64,000 bases of DNA. Source: Eutypella sp. D-1. Taxonomy: Eukaryota > Ascomycota > Sordariomycetes > Xylariales > Diatrypaceae. Every line of letters begins with the position of its first letter. Position 1 is the first letter of the stretch. A model generated the notes under the pieces. That model worked only from the letters and a program-made list of their open reading frames with translations. It was not told where the DNA came from and searched no databases. A program made the translations under genes and the position numbers. Shown here piece by piece: positions 14,373 to 24,707 of the stretch. The stretch covers positions 682,001 to 746,000 of the forward strand of contig JAJTTP010000004.1 in assembly GCA_023313575.1 (NCBI GenBank), read 5' to 3'.

Positions 14373-14385
14373 CCCCCCCCCCCCC
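14373..14385 (+). repeat. C13 homopolymer
   Basis: Thirteen consecutive C residues lie in the leader region of the gene at 15345. It is one of several long C-runs in the window. Confidence 0.9.
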
Positions 14386-15344
14386 GCGTTTTCATCCAGG
14401 TTGTTGGACCGGTCATATATCGAGGTTTAGGGAAACGAAGGAAAGTCAAGAAAGACATAAGAAAAGAAGAGAAGAGAGAAAAAAACCGCCTGTTGCTGTC
14501 GCTACCCTTCTCACGTGAAGGGAACTTCCCAGGAGACCTTACCTGGAGAGACATACAAGAGTGACCATTGGAGAGACCCTATTTTGGAGAAGAAGAGGGC
14601 TTGTTCCAATTTCAGTGGTTCGACGTCATTTGATTGGTGAAGAATCATTGATCACTCTTTTCAGAGGAGCGACAACACATTACGTTCTTTCCCCCCCTCC
14701 CCCCGCGCGCGCTGTGCCCAATTACCCAATTACAGCCCCACGAAACTGCCCACATACAGGCTTTCGTACATATCCTGCTACACGTGGACCAGTGCAGCCA
14801 TCCGAGCTTCTGGCAGGTAACTACACGGGACATTACACGTATGAACCCACCTGTAACTGGTCATTCATAGGCGGTCAAACAGGAAGGGAAAAGGAAACGG
14901 GCATATACAAAGGACCGCGCACTCGCTGCATATCGGACCCCGTATGTTTATGTGTGTTTCTTATCGGATATCGATGTAAAGAAGGTATATCCTCGGGATA
15001 GGAAGAAGCAGAACAACAACAATAACGACAACCACAACGAAATAAAACAAGAAAAATTGGAAGGAAGGAAAAAATTAAGTTAAAACGAACTATTAGGAGG
15101 AAAGAAGGAGGATTACCCGGTTACCACACGACATCTGAATTCGGGATCCTGATCATCATTATTTTTGATCTTTTTACAACGGATATACCCATATCAGGGA
15201 ACCAAGTACCCGCCTGTCAGGACGTTTCTTACAGTGCATGCCGATCTTGTGCTGCCGACGACGTATTTCGTCCGACCTAGCGACCGTCCTAGCACCCAGT
15301 TGGCCCGCGACGTTTCCGTCACGACGGATCGGCGCTGGACGATC

Positions 15345-17036
15345 ATGTCTCCCAGGCTGAGACCGTTACAATTACCCCAGTTGGTGGAGGAGAGGAGGAA
15401 GAGGGACGACGCGCTGAGCGACGCGGCCAGCGATGTCTTAAACCTGAACCGCGCGTACTCAATCGACTCGTCCTCGTCCGACGTTCCATCCCCCGTTACG
15501 CCTACCTTTTCTACGCACGGTCACCTGCGATGCTCCAGCTCGACGTCATCTTTCGAGCTCACGACACCGGCTACCACCGAGAGCCCGGCCTCGCCTGCGC
15601 AATCGGTGCACGTGTCGAGCAGCAAGCGCGTGCTAGATGACGTGGAGGAGGAAGAGCACGAGCTCGACGAGGACGACGACAATAGCGATGCCTTCTCAGA
15701 TCAATTCGACCTGTGCGAATTCACCTGTAAGTATGGCCAAAGCTACGCCATCACTTCCCGGCTGCTAAATTACGCGGCAGACGGGAAACCTTGCATCCGG
15801 GAGCAGCCCGAATTGTCGCAGGATCCCCCGGTTTACCCTGTCGAGCCAGACATTGAGTATGACCTCGGGTGTCTGAGCGACAGCGACTTCCAGGTCGAGT
15901 CGCGGTCGCGGAAAAGGAGCATTAGCTTCACCAGCTTCTCGCAGCGCATCAGCTCGCGTTTAGCATCCCTGTCACGGTCAAGGCGGCGGACCTCCACGCA
16001 ACGCAGTGTGCCGGCGTCGCCAGCCCCCGAACCGTACGACTTCGACGTCCAGGGACTTACATACACCTCCCGTACTTCGTCTTGCAGCCGCTCGTCCTCG
16101 CGGTCCACATCAGCGCGACACGTGCCGGAGAGCATTTACGAGCATACCATGCCCCCGACGCCCGCGCTCTCGACGTATCAGAGCACTGAGAGCATTGTGG
16201 AGCCGGTGTCCGCCGTCGTCGACAGCCCCGAGGAAATCCGCGCGTCGATCGAGCGGGAGCGTGCTCACGCTAACACGCCGCTCCTACCACCCTTCACGAA
16301 TGGCCCTCCCCGGAGCCCCCACAGCCACACCACCACCGCCACCCTCCCGTCCCCTCTCGAGTCCCCCAACGTAGCCTCGCCCCACAGCACGAGGGCGCAG
16401 TCGCCGACGCTCGCATCGCCACCGCTCAGCGCGAAGCCATCGATCTCGTCGTTCAGTGGCCTCATGGCATCCCCGAGCACAGAGATGCCGCCGATCCCAG
16501 AGCCAGACGCGTGGTCAGACCGGCTAGGCCATGCAAACTTCACGATCGAGCCCCAGCCGTACGGGATGGAGGCCTCCGAGACAGACGCAGACGAGGACGT
16601 CGCGGCGCTGCTTGCCCGGTTCCATTCCGACTGGGACGCCGCCCGGACCAACTACACGAAGCATCTGGCGCGCACGGGCGAGCACTACGGCGTCAACTCC
16701 AAGACGTATGTGCTGACGGAGGCCAAGTGGGCTGAGGTGGAGCGCACCTGGCGCCGGTTCCATGAGGAGGCCGTCGCTGGCTGCTGTCCCCTGTGCTACG
16801 ATGAAGGTGCCAACAACGCCACCGCCGCCAACACTTCCCCCGGCATGTCCGTCACCTCCATGCCCATGCCCAACGTCAACGCCGAAGGCAAATTCCCCGA
16901 GCGCGGCGACCAGGATATCGTCGGCCCCATGGTCCGCCAGGCCTCCATTACCACCGATGGCTCCTTTGACCGCAACGGCGCCCGGAGGCCCAGCCTTTGG
17001 CGACGCTTCACCGGCCCCCTAAGGAAGCAGCAGTAG
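15345..17036 (+). CDS. uncharacterised Ser/Pro-rich fungal protein, 563 aa
   Basis: A single-exon frame ends at TAG 17034-17036. I chose the ATG at 15345 (MSPRLRPLQLPQL) because it is the first in-frame ATG; the frame opens 180 bases earlier only with a TTG. The protein is mostly disordered: Ser/Pro/Thr-rich low complexity, an acidic block near residues 100-120 (DDVEEEEHELDEDDD), and a basic Arg/Ser stretch near residues 185-220. A better ordered segment lies near residues 415-485 (VAALLARFHSDWDAARTNY ... ERTWRRFHEEAV), followed by a Cys-containing GCCPLCYDEG. The end is basic and Ser-rich. I recognise no catalytic domain. The segment and the Cys motif suggest a conserved, poorly described Pezizomycotina family. 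The very long upstream region could mean complex regulation (inference). Confidence 0.8.
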   Translation: MSPRLRPLQLPQLVEERRKRDDALSDAASDVLNLNRAYSIDSSSSDVPSPVTPTFSTHGHLRCSSSTSSFELTTPATTESPASPAQSVHVSSSKRVLDDVEEEEHELDEDDDNSDAFSDQFDLCEFTCKYGQSYAITSRLLNYAADGKPCIREQPELSQDPPVYPVEPDIEYDLGCLSDSDFQVESRSRKRSISFTSFSQRISSRLASLSRSRRRTSTQRSVPASPAPEPYDFDVQGLTYTSRTSSCSRSSSRSTSARHVPESIYEHTMPPTPALSTYQSTESIVEPVSAVVDSPEEIRASIERERAHANTPLLPPFTNGPPRSPHSHTTTATLPSPLESPNVASPHSTRAQSPTLASPPLSAKPSISSFSGLMASPSTEMPPIPEPDAWSDRLGHANFTIEPQPYGMEASETDADEDVAALLARFHSDWDAARTNYTKHLARTGEHYGVNSKTYVLTEAKWAEVERTWRRFHEEAVAGCCPLCYDEGANNATAANTSPGMSVTSMPMPNVNAEGKFPERGDQDIVGPMVRQASITTDGSFDRNGARRPSLWRRFTGPLRKQQ

Positions 17037-18258
17037 AGAGAAGAAAAAAAGGTATTTGAAAAGAATCAGAGGATGTTTTTTGCGTTATTGTTTTGGTTTT
17101 ATGAATCTGTTCAATTCGGATACCCCCCCATCGTCTGTCCTTCGGCCCATCTGGTTTTTGGATTTTTGGTTTTGTGGAATTTTTTTTTTTTTTTTTTTTT
17201 TTTTTTGGAATGATGATTACGGATGGGCATTGGTAGAAGGAATGCGGAGATACCCCAAATGACGTCGCTCCTTTTTTCGTTGTTGATTTTAAAACATGTT
17301 CACATTGCACTACCCACGTACAGCATTGTCGGGGACGGGGTCCCCGTCCTTCATCCCCGAGTGATCTTCGATTGTTTTCTCGTTGTAGCCCGGCGAACTG
17401 GTCACGAATTCAGGGCAGAGAAAAGGAGAGGAGAAAAAAAAAGCGATGCATAGCAGGCGGCGCGCGTTCTTTGTTCTTTTTTAATGATTTGCTTTTGCCT
17501 GTCCAATTATTCTAGATGCATCGACCGTTTCGGGGAACGACCGGGCGGGAAAGTCGTGACTTCATTCATTGTTACGACCAATCTTTACGGGGCTGTGGCT
17601 CGCCTTCAAGCATTTGTGTGGCATGGATGATTTTTGATCTTTTGATTTTGGGTTTCGGGCATATCTAGACGTCTGGAAAATCTTTTCTATTCATTTATTC
17701 TCATAGCATTGGCGTCGGGGGAGCTAGCTCGCTTGTTTGCTTGCTTGCTTGTTTCCTGGGCATCATGAATAGGGGGGTCGCATAGGAGATAGGACAGGTT
17801 TAGGATAGGGTATCAAAAAAAAAAGGAACATTATAAACACAAATGTGTTGATCTGATTGATCTCTTTTCTGCACGTGTTCTGTGACGCATTTTAAAAATT
17901 GTGACCAAACATATACTATTGTTACGCTCTGCTTTCTGCACATGTCATGTTCCGGAGGTAATGATGTGATTCACTGAAAGGCTCGAAATTGACATCCCAC
18001 CAATCAAGGCGGATGCCCCGCACAAAAGTGGCTTAAAACGTCATACCCGACTGGATTAACTTAGTCCTCGCATCTGATGGCCTGCCAGCCAGCAAGGTTG
18101 GAATCCACCCTGCTACCTACATACCACTATGCATGCCGGGGAAAGGGAGATAGAGCCGCTGAACTTCACCAACACCAGTTACAAATAATATCCCGGGATT
18201 CTCAAATGAAGATATACTAGGTACTTGGTTTGCAGCGCACACTATAATACGTAACGTA
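17037..18258. other. intergenic: 3' flank of the Ser-rich gene and 5' flank of the F-box gene
   Basis: No gene is seen. The 3' flank of the upstream gene holds a 27-T run and U-rich sequence. The last 150 bases before the F-box ATG are AT-richer with no clear TATA box. Confidence 0.6.
17180..17206 (+). repeat. T27 homopolymer
   Basis: Twenty-seven consecutive T residues lie about 145 bases after the stop codon of the Ser-rich protein gene, probably in its 3' UTR. Confidence 0.9.
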
Positions 18259-20299
18259 ATGTCCCACCCATCGGCACCACTTCTTCGTCTGCCCGACGAG
18301 CTTCTCGCCGCCATCGCCTCCGAGATATCGGAGGCGCCCGATGTCGACGTCTTGGGCAAATCGTGCAAGAGGTTGAGCAAGGTGGCGCGGGATCCGGCAC
18401 TATGGAAGCGCCTCTGTCTCCAGAAATGGAAATACTGGGACCCCTCACACGAGCTGCACGCAAAGCTAGGCTGCTCACCCGGTCAGGTTGACTGGTACGG
18501 GATCTACCACCAGCGTGCGCAGACCGATCTTGATAGCACCGAGACATTCACGACGCTGCTCAGGACGCAACGCAGACGACATCACCTCATGTGGCAGATT
18601 GCATCGCGCGGAGACGACGCGAAGGATCTCATGCTCAGGATGAAGGACGAGACGCCCGACGAGGACGAGTATGTATTGGCGAGAAGATACCATGCCGAAG
18701 CCATCCTGGGCTTGATGAATCGTCGCCTCGCTGTACAGACGTGGGTTAAAGTACAGCAGGGACAGCCGGTCCCACTGGAAGAAGCGCTTGGCGCATATGA
18801 CCTCTTCGTGTCGCCTCCCGGCCCCGGATACTTCGAGATCATGAGGGACGAGCTGGACGGCATCGCCCAGGGTATCCGGGATGAGTATACGGACGAAACG
18901 AAGGGCGACAGGGCCACTTTCGACGTCGCGGATTTTGACGATCTCTCCGTGCGACAGAAGGCACTGTATATTTCCCAGTACCTGACGACTCATGAGCGCG
19001 TGGGCGGCGTCGGGTCCGGAGAAAGGTACCACGACCTCCCCAACAACTTCATTATCGGGGCGCTACAGCACCGGAGACCGTGCCTCCCGCTGCAGTCAGC
19101 CGCTATCTTTTGTGCAGTGGCGCGGAGACTGGGCGTCGATGCCCACCCGTGCAATTCTCCAGGACATGTCTACGTGGTAGTGCAGGCGCCGCCCGACCAA
19201 ACGCTCGACGGTGAACCGAGGCAGGAGAGTTCCTCGTCGCATAGAGAGTCTATGTACATGGATCCCTTTACGGCGGGCCGCGGCGAGGTGTCTCAGGAAA
19301 CGCTACTCCAACCTCTTCACGTTCAAGTACCTCACGACCAGCATAACCCGGCCCTTCAACCGGCCACCGTATTCCAGATGGTGTCTCGTACGAACCGTAA
19401 TATCGTGGTCTCGCTCCAGCAAGCTGGTAGGATCCACGGGGCTGGGCGGCGTGATCGCCTTATCGACCAAGAATCGGGCTGGTACGCTGTGTTCTGGTCG
19501 GCTATGGTTCTCAGTATACGTGCGGAGCCCCTCGCCGGCCACGAATACATCCAGGCCATCTTCACGCACATCGGTGGCTCATTCCCCGTCGATGTTGGCC
19601 TCGTCGACATGGTCTGCCCCTTATTCCACACCGGCCTACAAGAGGAGGTTACGACGCTTTTCCAGGAGCTCAAGGATGCCGACAACAAGGAGAGGACACC
19701 GCGGCACCGCGATGGACCCGCAGAAACCGCTGTCCAGTTCAAGGTCGGCCATTACTTCAGACACAGACGCTATAACTACGAGGGCTTCGTCGTCGGCTGG
19801 GACGCCCGCTGCAGTGCGGCGGAAGATTGGGTCCACTCGATGGGCGTCGATAATTTGCCCAGGGGCAAGGACCAGCCGTTTTACTACGTCACGTATGTTC
19901 TTGAAAAGTTCCCTTGTTTTGTAACGAAGAAAGATGTATCCCCCAAAACAAAAGCAAACAGCACAGTCAACCACAGTCTCATGTTTTCGTCCCTCCAACC
20001 TCCCTAACACTCTCGACCCCCTGTCACCTAAGTCCTTACCTCTCTCTCCTCAGCTCGTGCGTCTTACTTCGTTTAACATGATAACAAGAGATAATACTGA
20101 CGATGGCAATCCGTGGGGTCGCCGTGTCTGCAGCGCTGAGGACGAGAGTACCCGCTACGTTGCCGAGGATAACATTGAGTTACAACACGGAAGTTGCCCG
20201 TTGGCGCTCATGAGCATAGCAGGGCGCTACTTCAAGCGTTGGGACGACCAGGAGCGAAAGTTCGTCAGCAACCTTCAGGACAAGTACCCTGACGACTGA
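18259..20299 (+). CDS. F-box protein with SirB1/transglutaminase-like and YccV (hemimethylated-DNA-binding-like) domains, FBXO21-type, 599 aa
   Basis: Model: exons 18259-19892 and 20134-20299, intron 241 bases (donor GTATGT, CTGAC branch, acceptor TCTGCAG). Without splicing, the frame runs into the intron and stops at 20007, losing a conserved end. Residues about 7-55 form an F-box (LRLPDELLAAIASEI ... ALWKRLCLQKW). Residues about 230-310 form the SirB1-like transglutaminase fold (VGGVGSGERYHDLPNNFII, LPLQSAAIFCAVARRLGVDA, NSPGHVYVVV). Residues about 490-590 form the YccV-like domain (FKVGHYFRHRRYNYEGFVVGW), and the intron falls inside it, so that FYYVT joins AEDESTRYVAEDNIE. This is the domain order of human FBXO21, a substrate receptor of SCF ubiquitin ligases; that role is inferred here. 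Target proteins are unknown. Confidence 0.9.
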
Positions 20300-20809
20300 T
20301 GCACCACACGATAGACCAATTGAAATGTGCTCGGCAGCTATGCGTAGGTCTGGTTGTGCTGTCTTTTCCGCCCCACGCGCCTAGGATCGGGTAGATGAAA
20401 GGATAATCTGGATTACGTACTGGATACGCTCCACATGATGACGTTCTTTAGGTGAAACTGCCTCGGTGGGAAGATGCACTTGGAAACTAATGGGCTGATG
20501 GCTATGTAGCCAAGAAGCCGCAAGAGTATGATGGATGGAATTCCTTAACGGATGGTAATATGAAGACCTCTCACAGAAAAGCAGACCATCTCAAACCTGG
20601 TGACATCACGCTCAGTATGAATATTTCGTGTACTCAAGTCCAAGCCGCCCAAGGAGATCCTCAAGATGACACCTTATCATACCAACCCTGTGCCTACTCC
20701 AGGAAGCCTTACAAGTGACGAACTCTTTAGCCTCTCCACGAAGCCCAACCCATAGGTGCACAAGACCCTTACCCCCTGCTCCCCCGGGCCAAGAGAGAAC
20801 AATTTCTTA
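20300..20809. other. convergent 3' intergenic region
   Basis: This stretch separates the stop codons of the convergent F-box and pectate lyase genes. No open frame or RNA gene is recognised; it should hold both 3' UTRs. Confidence 0.7.
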
Positions 20810-22135
20810 TCAGAATGACAGGACCTGCCCTGCACTAGCCTTCACGTGGGCCTTGACGGCGGCGGAGCCGAGAAGCTGGTAGGAGTAGGGGACGGAGGTC
20901 AGGGTACCAGCGGGGGCCTGGTTCTCGCCGCCACCGAGGTCCACGTCGCGCACTACGGCGCCTCCCAGGCCGCCGTTGTCGTTGCTGAAGATCGCCTTGA
21001 TCGGCGGGTTCTCGAACGCCGAGCTCTCCACTAGGATCTGCGCGTATGCCCGCGTGTTGATCCCCGTCTCCCGCAGGTTCGAGAAGAACGAGCTGCTCGC
21101 CGGTTAGATTAGTCAGTTCTGTCTCTAGAACTATGCGCGCGCGGAATGCGGAGGAGCGCCCGGTTTCAAGGCTCACTTACTTGAAGATGTGACCCTCCCC
21201 GAACCTGTACATCGGCGTGCGGCTGTTGATATTGTCGAACCAGACGCCGGCGTATGTGACGTGGAGATGGCCCGTGTCTTCATCGGCGTTCTTGTTGGAA
21301 TGGCCGACGAGCGACCCTTTCCACTGTTCCCACAGTCAGCATCATCAAGCACGGTGGTAAAGGATCAGGCACCCAGCACCTGTGATGGGAAGGGCCTCTC
21401 ACATGATCATGGAGGTAGGTATTCGAGATCGTCACCCACTCCGACGCGTGGACCACATCGATCAGGCCGTCGTAGTAGTCCTTGCTGTGGTCGACGTCGG
21501 CCGATATGTCGCACGAGTCGATCCACACGTTCGACGATGCCTGCACCGTGATCCCGTCTCCGTAGTCCGCCTGCACCTTGGAAATCTTCATGTTCCGCAC
21601 AATGACGTTCTTCTGACCGAGGATCGTGAGCCCGATGCCCGTCAGGCCTGTGGTTTGCGTCCTAGCGTCAGCATGCTGCACCCACATCATTAAGACGGGA
21701 TTTTGCTCGTGCGTGGTTGTGGAAAGCAAGGCACATAACACGTACTGGAGCCGGGTTTCCCGATGATGCTCTTGTTGGACTTCACCTGGACCTTGGCGGC
21801 GCCCGAGATCGCGCCATTCACTACGACCACGGCAGGACCCTCGGCTCCCACCGCCGCAGTGAACGACGCAAGGTCCGCAACGGTCGTCGTGGTGCCCCCT
21901 GCGCCACCGGTTGTACTGTAAAAGGGGGTATAGTGTCAGAAGCTATTCTCTTGAGGCCCTGCTAAGATACGGTAGCACGTTACCCGCCATTCTGAGTGCA
22001 GAAGCCGATGTTGCACGCGTCTGTAATCGAAGCCCTCTTCTCGATCGTCTGGCGGGCTACGCCGTGTTCTTCGGTTGGTGTTGGCACGGCGGCCGCAAGG
22101 GTTGCCAGAACGGAGAGCGCGATCGTGATCCTCAT
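20810..22135 (-). CDS. secreted pectate lyase, polysaccharide lyase family 1, 330 aa
   Basis: Five exons on the minus strand: 22135-21984, 21915-21746, 21647-21403, 21323-21181, 21092-20810. All four introns (about 68-98 bases) have GT/AG ends, most with CTGAC or CTAAC branch sites, and all junctions keep phase. The N-terminus is a signal peptide (MRITIALSVLATLAAA) followed by a short propeptide-like stretch. PL1 hallmarks are present: IIGKPGSSLTGIGLTI near residue 100, the calcium-site region with D138, D167 and D171 (YYDGLIDVVHASEWVTIS), the LHDHWKGSLVGHS segment, and the catalytic arginine region R224-TPMYR-FGEGHIF. The enzyme should cleave de-esterified homogalacturonan by beta-elimination outside the cell, in plant-wall breakdown. 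The next gene upstream is a divergent transporter 2.57 kb away. Confidence 0.95.
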
Positions 22136-22238
22136 TGTCGAGTCTAGTCAAGGGTAGTTTCAGGGGTGTGGGAGCGTTGTCGTCGGGAGTACTAACTAGG
22201 ATGATTTACGTCCATGTGTTAAGGGGTTCATCATGTCC

Positions 22239-22245
22239 TTATATA
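22239..22245 (-). promoter_or_regulatory. candidate TATA box of the pectate lyase gene
   Basis: TATATAA on the minus strand lies 104-110 bases before the pectate lyase ATG, a distance that leaves room for a leader of about 70 bases. Position and match only; no transcript data. Confidence 0.45.
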
Positions 22246-24578
22246 ATACGTCGCGTGATTGAGACTATCAGCTCCGGAGAGCATGTGCCCTAGAGGCAAC
22301 GACATCAAATAAAAGGGGTGTCCCAGGAGAAACTCCTGATCTAAATCCTCGAATCAACATGCTTGTTCAACATACCTGCCAACTCGAGGCAAGAGTCCGA
22401 CTTCAGATATGTGCTAGCCACGGGAGCACCCTATCGACTATCAAAGCTTACCTAAGTGTTTAGACTCGTTATTACGGCGTATTATAAGGAAAGATATTTC
22501 GTTCATTCATTTGTTTTTATCTGCTAGCTACCGCCTACTACCAATTTCAGGAGATCTACTCATGTACGGAAGCCAATTCCATCTCTAATGGTGAAGGCCT
22601 ATCTTGAGGACATGACGATCATAAAATAAACGGAACTTCTTGATATGTGGACGTATAAAGCTTAGCTGGTGGTCCACAGTCCAGGTATATATAAGGTCAG
22701 CGTTACCCTTTATTGGAGGATAATTATGCAGGGCTTGGACGGGACTCCCTTCAAATTGACTGAGGAAACCTGAGTTAGGTCTAGTAGAGCCACCAACCAA
22801 GATGCGAGTATAGCAACTCCATATTATTCCACACCAGCCTGGAAACCGGAGAACACTTTATTACCTGGAAACGTAGGTGTTCTGCGATTGTGTATGTGGC
22901 CCTTTCTTCACTAAAGCGACACGATGGCCCGTTTCCTTGATCGCTGTCATTTGATTACCGCAGAAGTTGTACGGGAATGGTAAGACGCCCGCCGGCTCGT
23001 CCTATCGTGTACGTCCAGCCTGACACCGTACATTATATTATGACAGTAGTATTTAATTCCATGTGTCGCTCGATACTGGCTAGCGCTTGGTTTTCAGTTG
23101 GCATTCACCTTGTTGATATCTAAAGGCCGAATGCCTTGTCACAATTTGCGGGTGGGGGTAAGAAAGGCTGGTATTTCGAAAGCGGGATGATAGCACTTGT
23201 TACGCTTGATGAATATATCTTCAAACACTTCTCCTGTTAAGCATCTAATGAATAGGGATGACTTATGCGATGACCAAATCATGAAGAACATGGGTGCTTA
23301 TGAGAGTGGCACGACGAAAACAAGCTGCCACGACCACAACAGCTCATATATCTCTGGGTGAGAAGCTAGCCAACATCGAAGTTATGCATTCAAATGGAGG
23401 CAGAACTTCGATTTATATCCTCGGGCCGCTCTTGGTTCAATTGTAAAGACATATGTAGGAGTGGTGCCTACATAGCAGAGATCGGTACGGGTCTCAGACC
23501 TGATATATATCTCTTCCCTGAAGCTCTTTCTTGCGTTTGATCTACGTAGCTCCCTGTCCGTAGCGGAGGCAAATGCTTGTCGGTTGGAAAGTCTTGTCTC
23601 TTCCTGCATGATCCACAAGGGTCCAAGCTCCTGGAAGGAGGAACGTCATATAATTGAGGCGATCCCCGGAATAGATTCTTAAACACTACTCTACGATGCA
23701 TGGTGTTCATATGCATGTTTCCCCACTTTGTCTAGCTTTTGCTGTTTGATCGGATGGAATTTCCGAATCGGTACATCGGCAATTCTTGATTAGTCCTACT
23801 TTCTCAGCAGGTTTACATTCTGCAGTAAGATTCATAGCGGCAACATGGAGCTAGGGTAATAATCGTGCAATTATAAAGTCGTACGTATATTTCCTCAAAT
23901 TTAGTCTAGCAGCGGCTTGCTTTCAACCCTAGATGCTTAGCTATCCGTTCATATGAGTGCGTCACTGTGACTAGGAAATTGGATTCTAAGGCCAGGGAGA
24001 TTCAGTAGGTAATCAGGGGATTTGGACTGTCAGACCCCAGCCCTATTCTGATCGGATCTGCTTACCGAGGTCATAGAATAGAGCAGACCCATCTACAGAC
24101 CTTGGCAGTCATTACTACCTACGCCTTTCTCTTGTCAAAGGAAATCGAGAACCCTAAGGTCTTAAGTATTACCTCACAATATCCAGATCTCTCTGAAAAT
24201 GTAGTCCGATTCGGAGGGTGACTCTTCGAATTCGGGGAGAGAGTCCCCGAATTGTGGGCGAGGTCTGGGGGTAGAGAGGAGGAGCACGATGTACGCCCAC
24301 AAAAACCAAATTGAACCATGGCAACCCATACAAATCTCCGGGTTCCCCTCATCGTGATACTAAACAAAGTAGGAATACCGGTCGCTAAATTTGCGGGGAG
24401 CTGGGGAAATACCCCCTGACCCCCACCTTGGCATTGGGGTAATCTAGACCGGGGTAAGCATAGTCATCTTGAGCATCGACCTGGCTGGTTGGTCAGATTG
24501 GGTCTCTGTCACCCTGTGATTTGCCTGCGGGCGGATGGATTAGTGGAATGGGTTGAAAGACATTACCGAGAGGGTTTG

Positions 24579-24585
24579 TATAAAG
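24579..24585 (+). promoter_or_regulatory. candidate TATA box of the MFS transporter gene
   Basis: TATAAAG lies 123-129 bases before the proposed ATG at 24708. Confidence 0.35.
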
Positions 24586-24675
24586 AAAACCTCCCCGTTC
24601 CACACCGACGATACTCGGACGCGACGATTATATCATCGCTTTCCTTCCACCAGACCTGTTATCACGGTGACTCGA

Positions 24676-24690
24676 CCCCCCCCCCCCCCC
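24676..24690 (+). repeat. C15 homopolymer in the transporter leader
   Basis: Fifteen consecutive C residues end 17 bases before the proposed start codon of the transporter gene. Confidence 0.9.
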
Positions 24691-24707
24691 ACGCCGAAAC
24701 CGAGAGT

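Larger units (their letters stand above)
13361..15344 (+). promoter_or_regulatory. probable promoter and 5' leader region of the Ser-rich protein gene
   Basis: The last 2 kb before the ATG at 15345 change in texture: a GA dinucleotide run (13905-13926), CT-rich and C13 tracts (14373-14385), and A/G-rich segments (around 14420-14490 and 15000-15120). Such strand-biased tracts are common around fungal transcription starts and in leaders. No convincing TATA box was found. The exact start of transcription and any leader intron cannot be seen. Confidence 0.35.
22136..24707. other. divergent intergenic region between pectate lyase and MFS transporter
   Basis: No gene is supported in these 2.57 kb. 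The segment must contain both promoters: a TATATAA lies about 105 bases before the lyase ATG and a TATAAAG about 125 bases before the transporter ATG. The middle is AT-richer with only short random frames. Confidence 0.6.

Noticed and set aside
15833..16651. Antisense frames within the Ser-rich protein gene
   Set aside because: They mirror the GC-rich codon pattern of the sense frame, which has the better start, length and composition.
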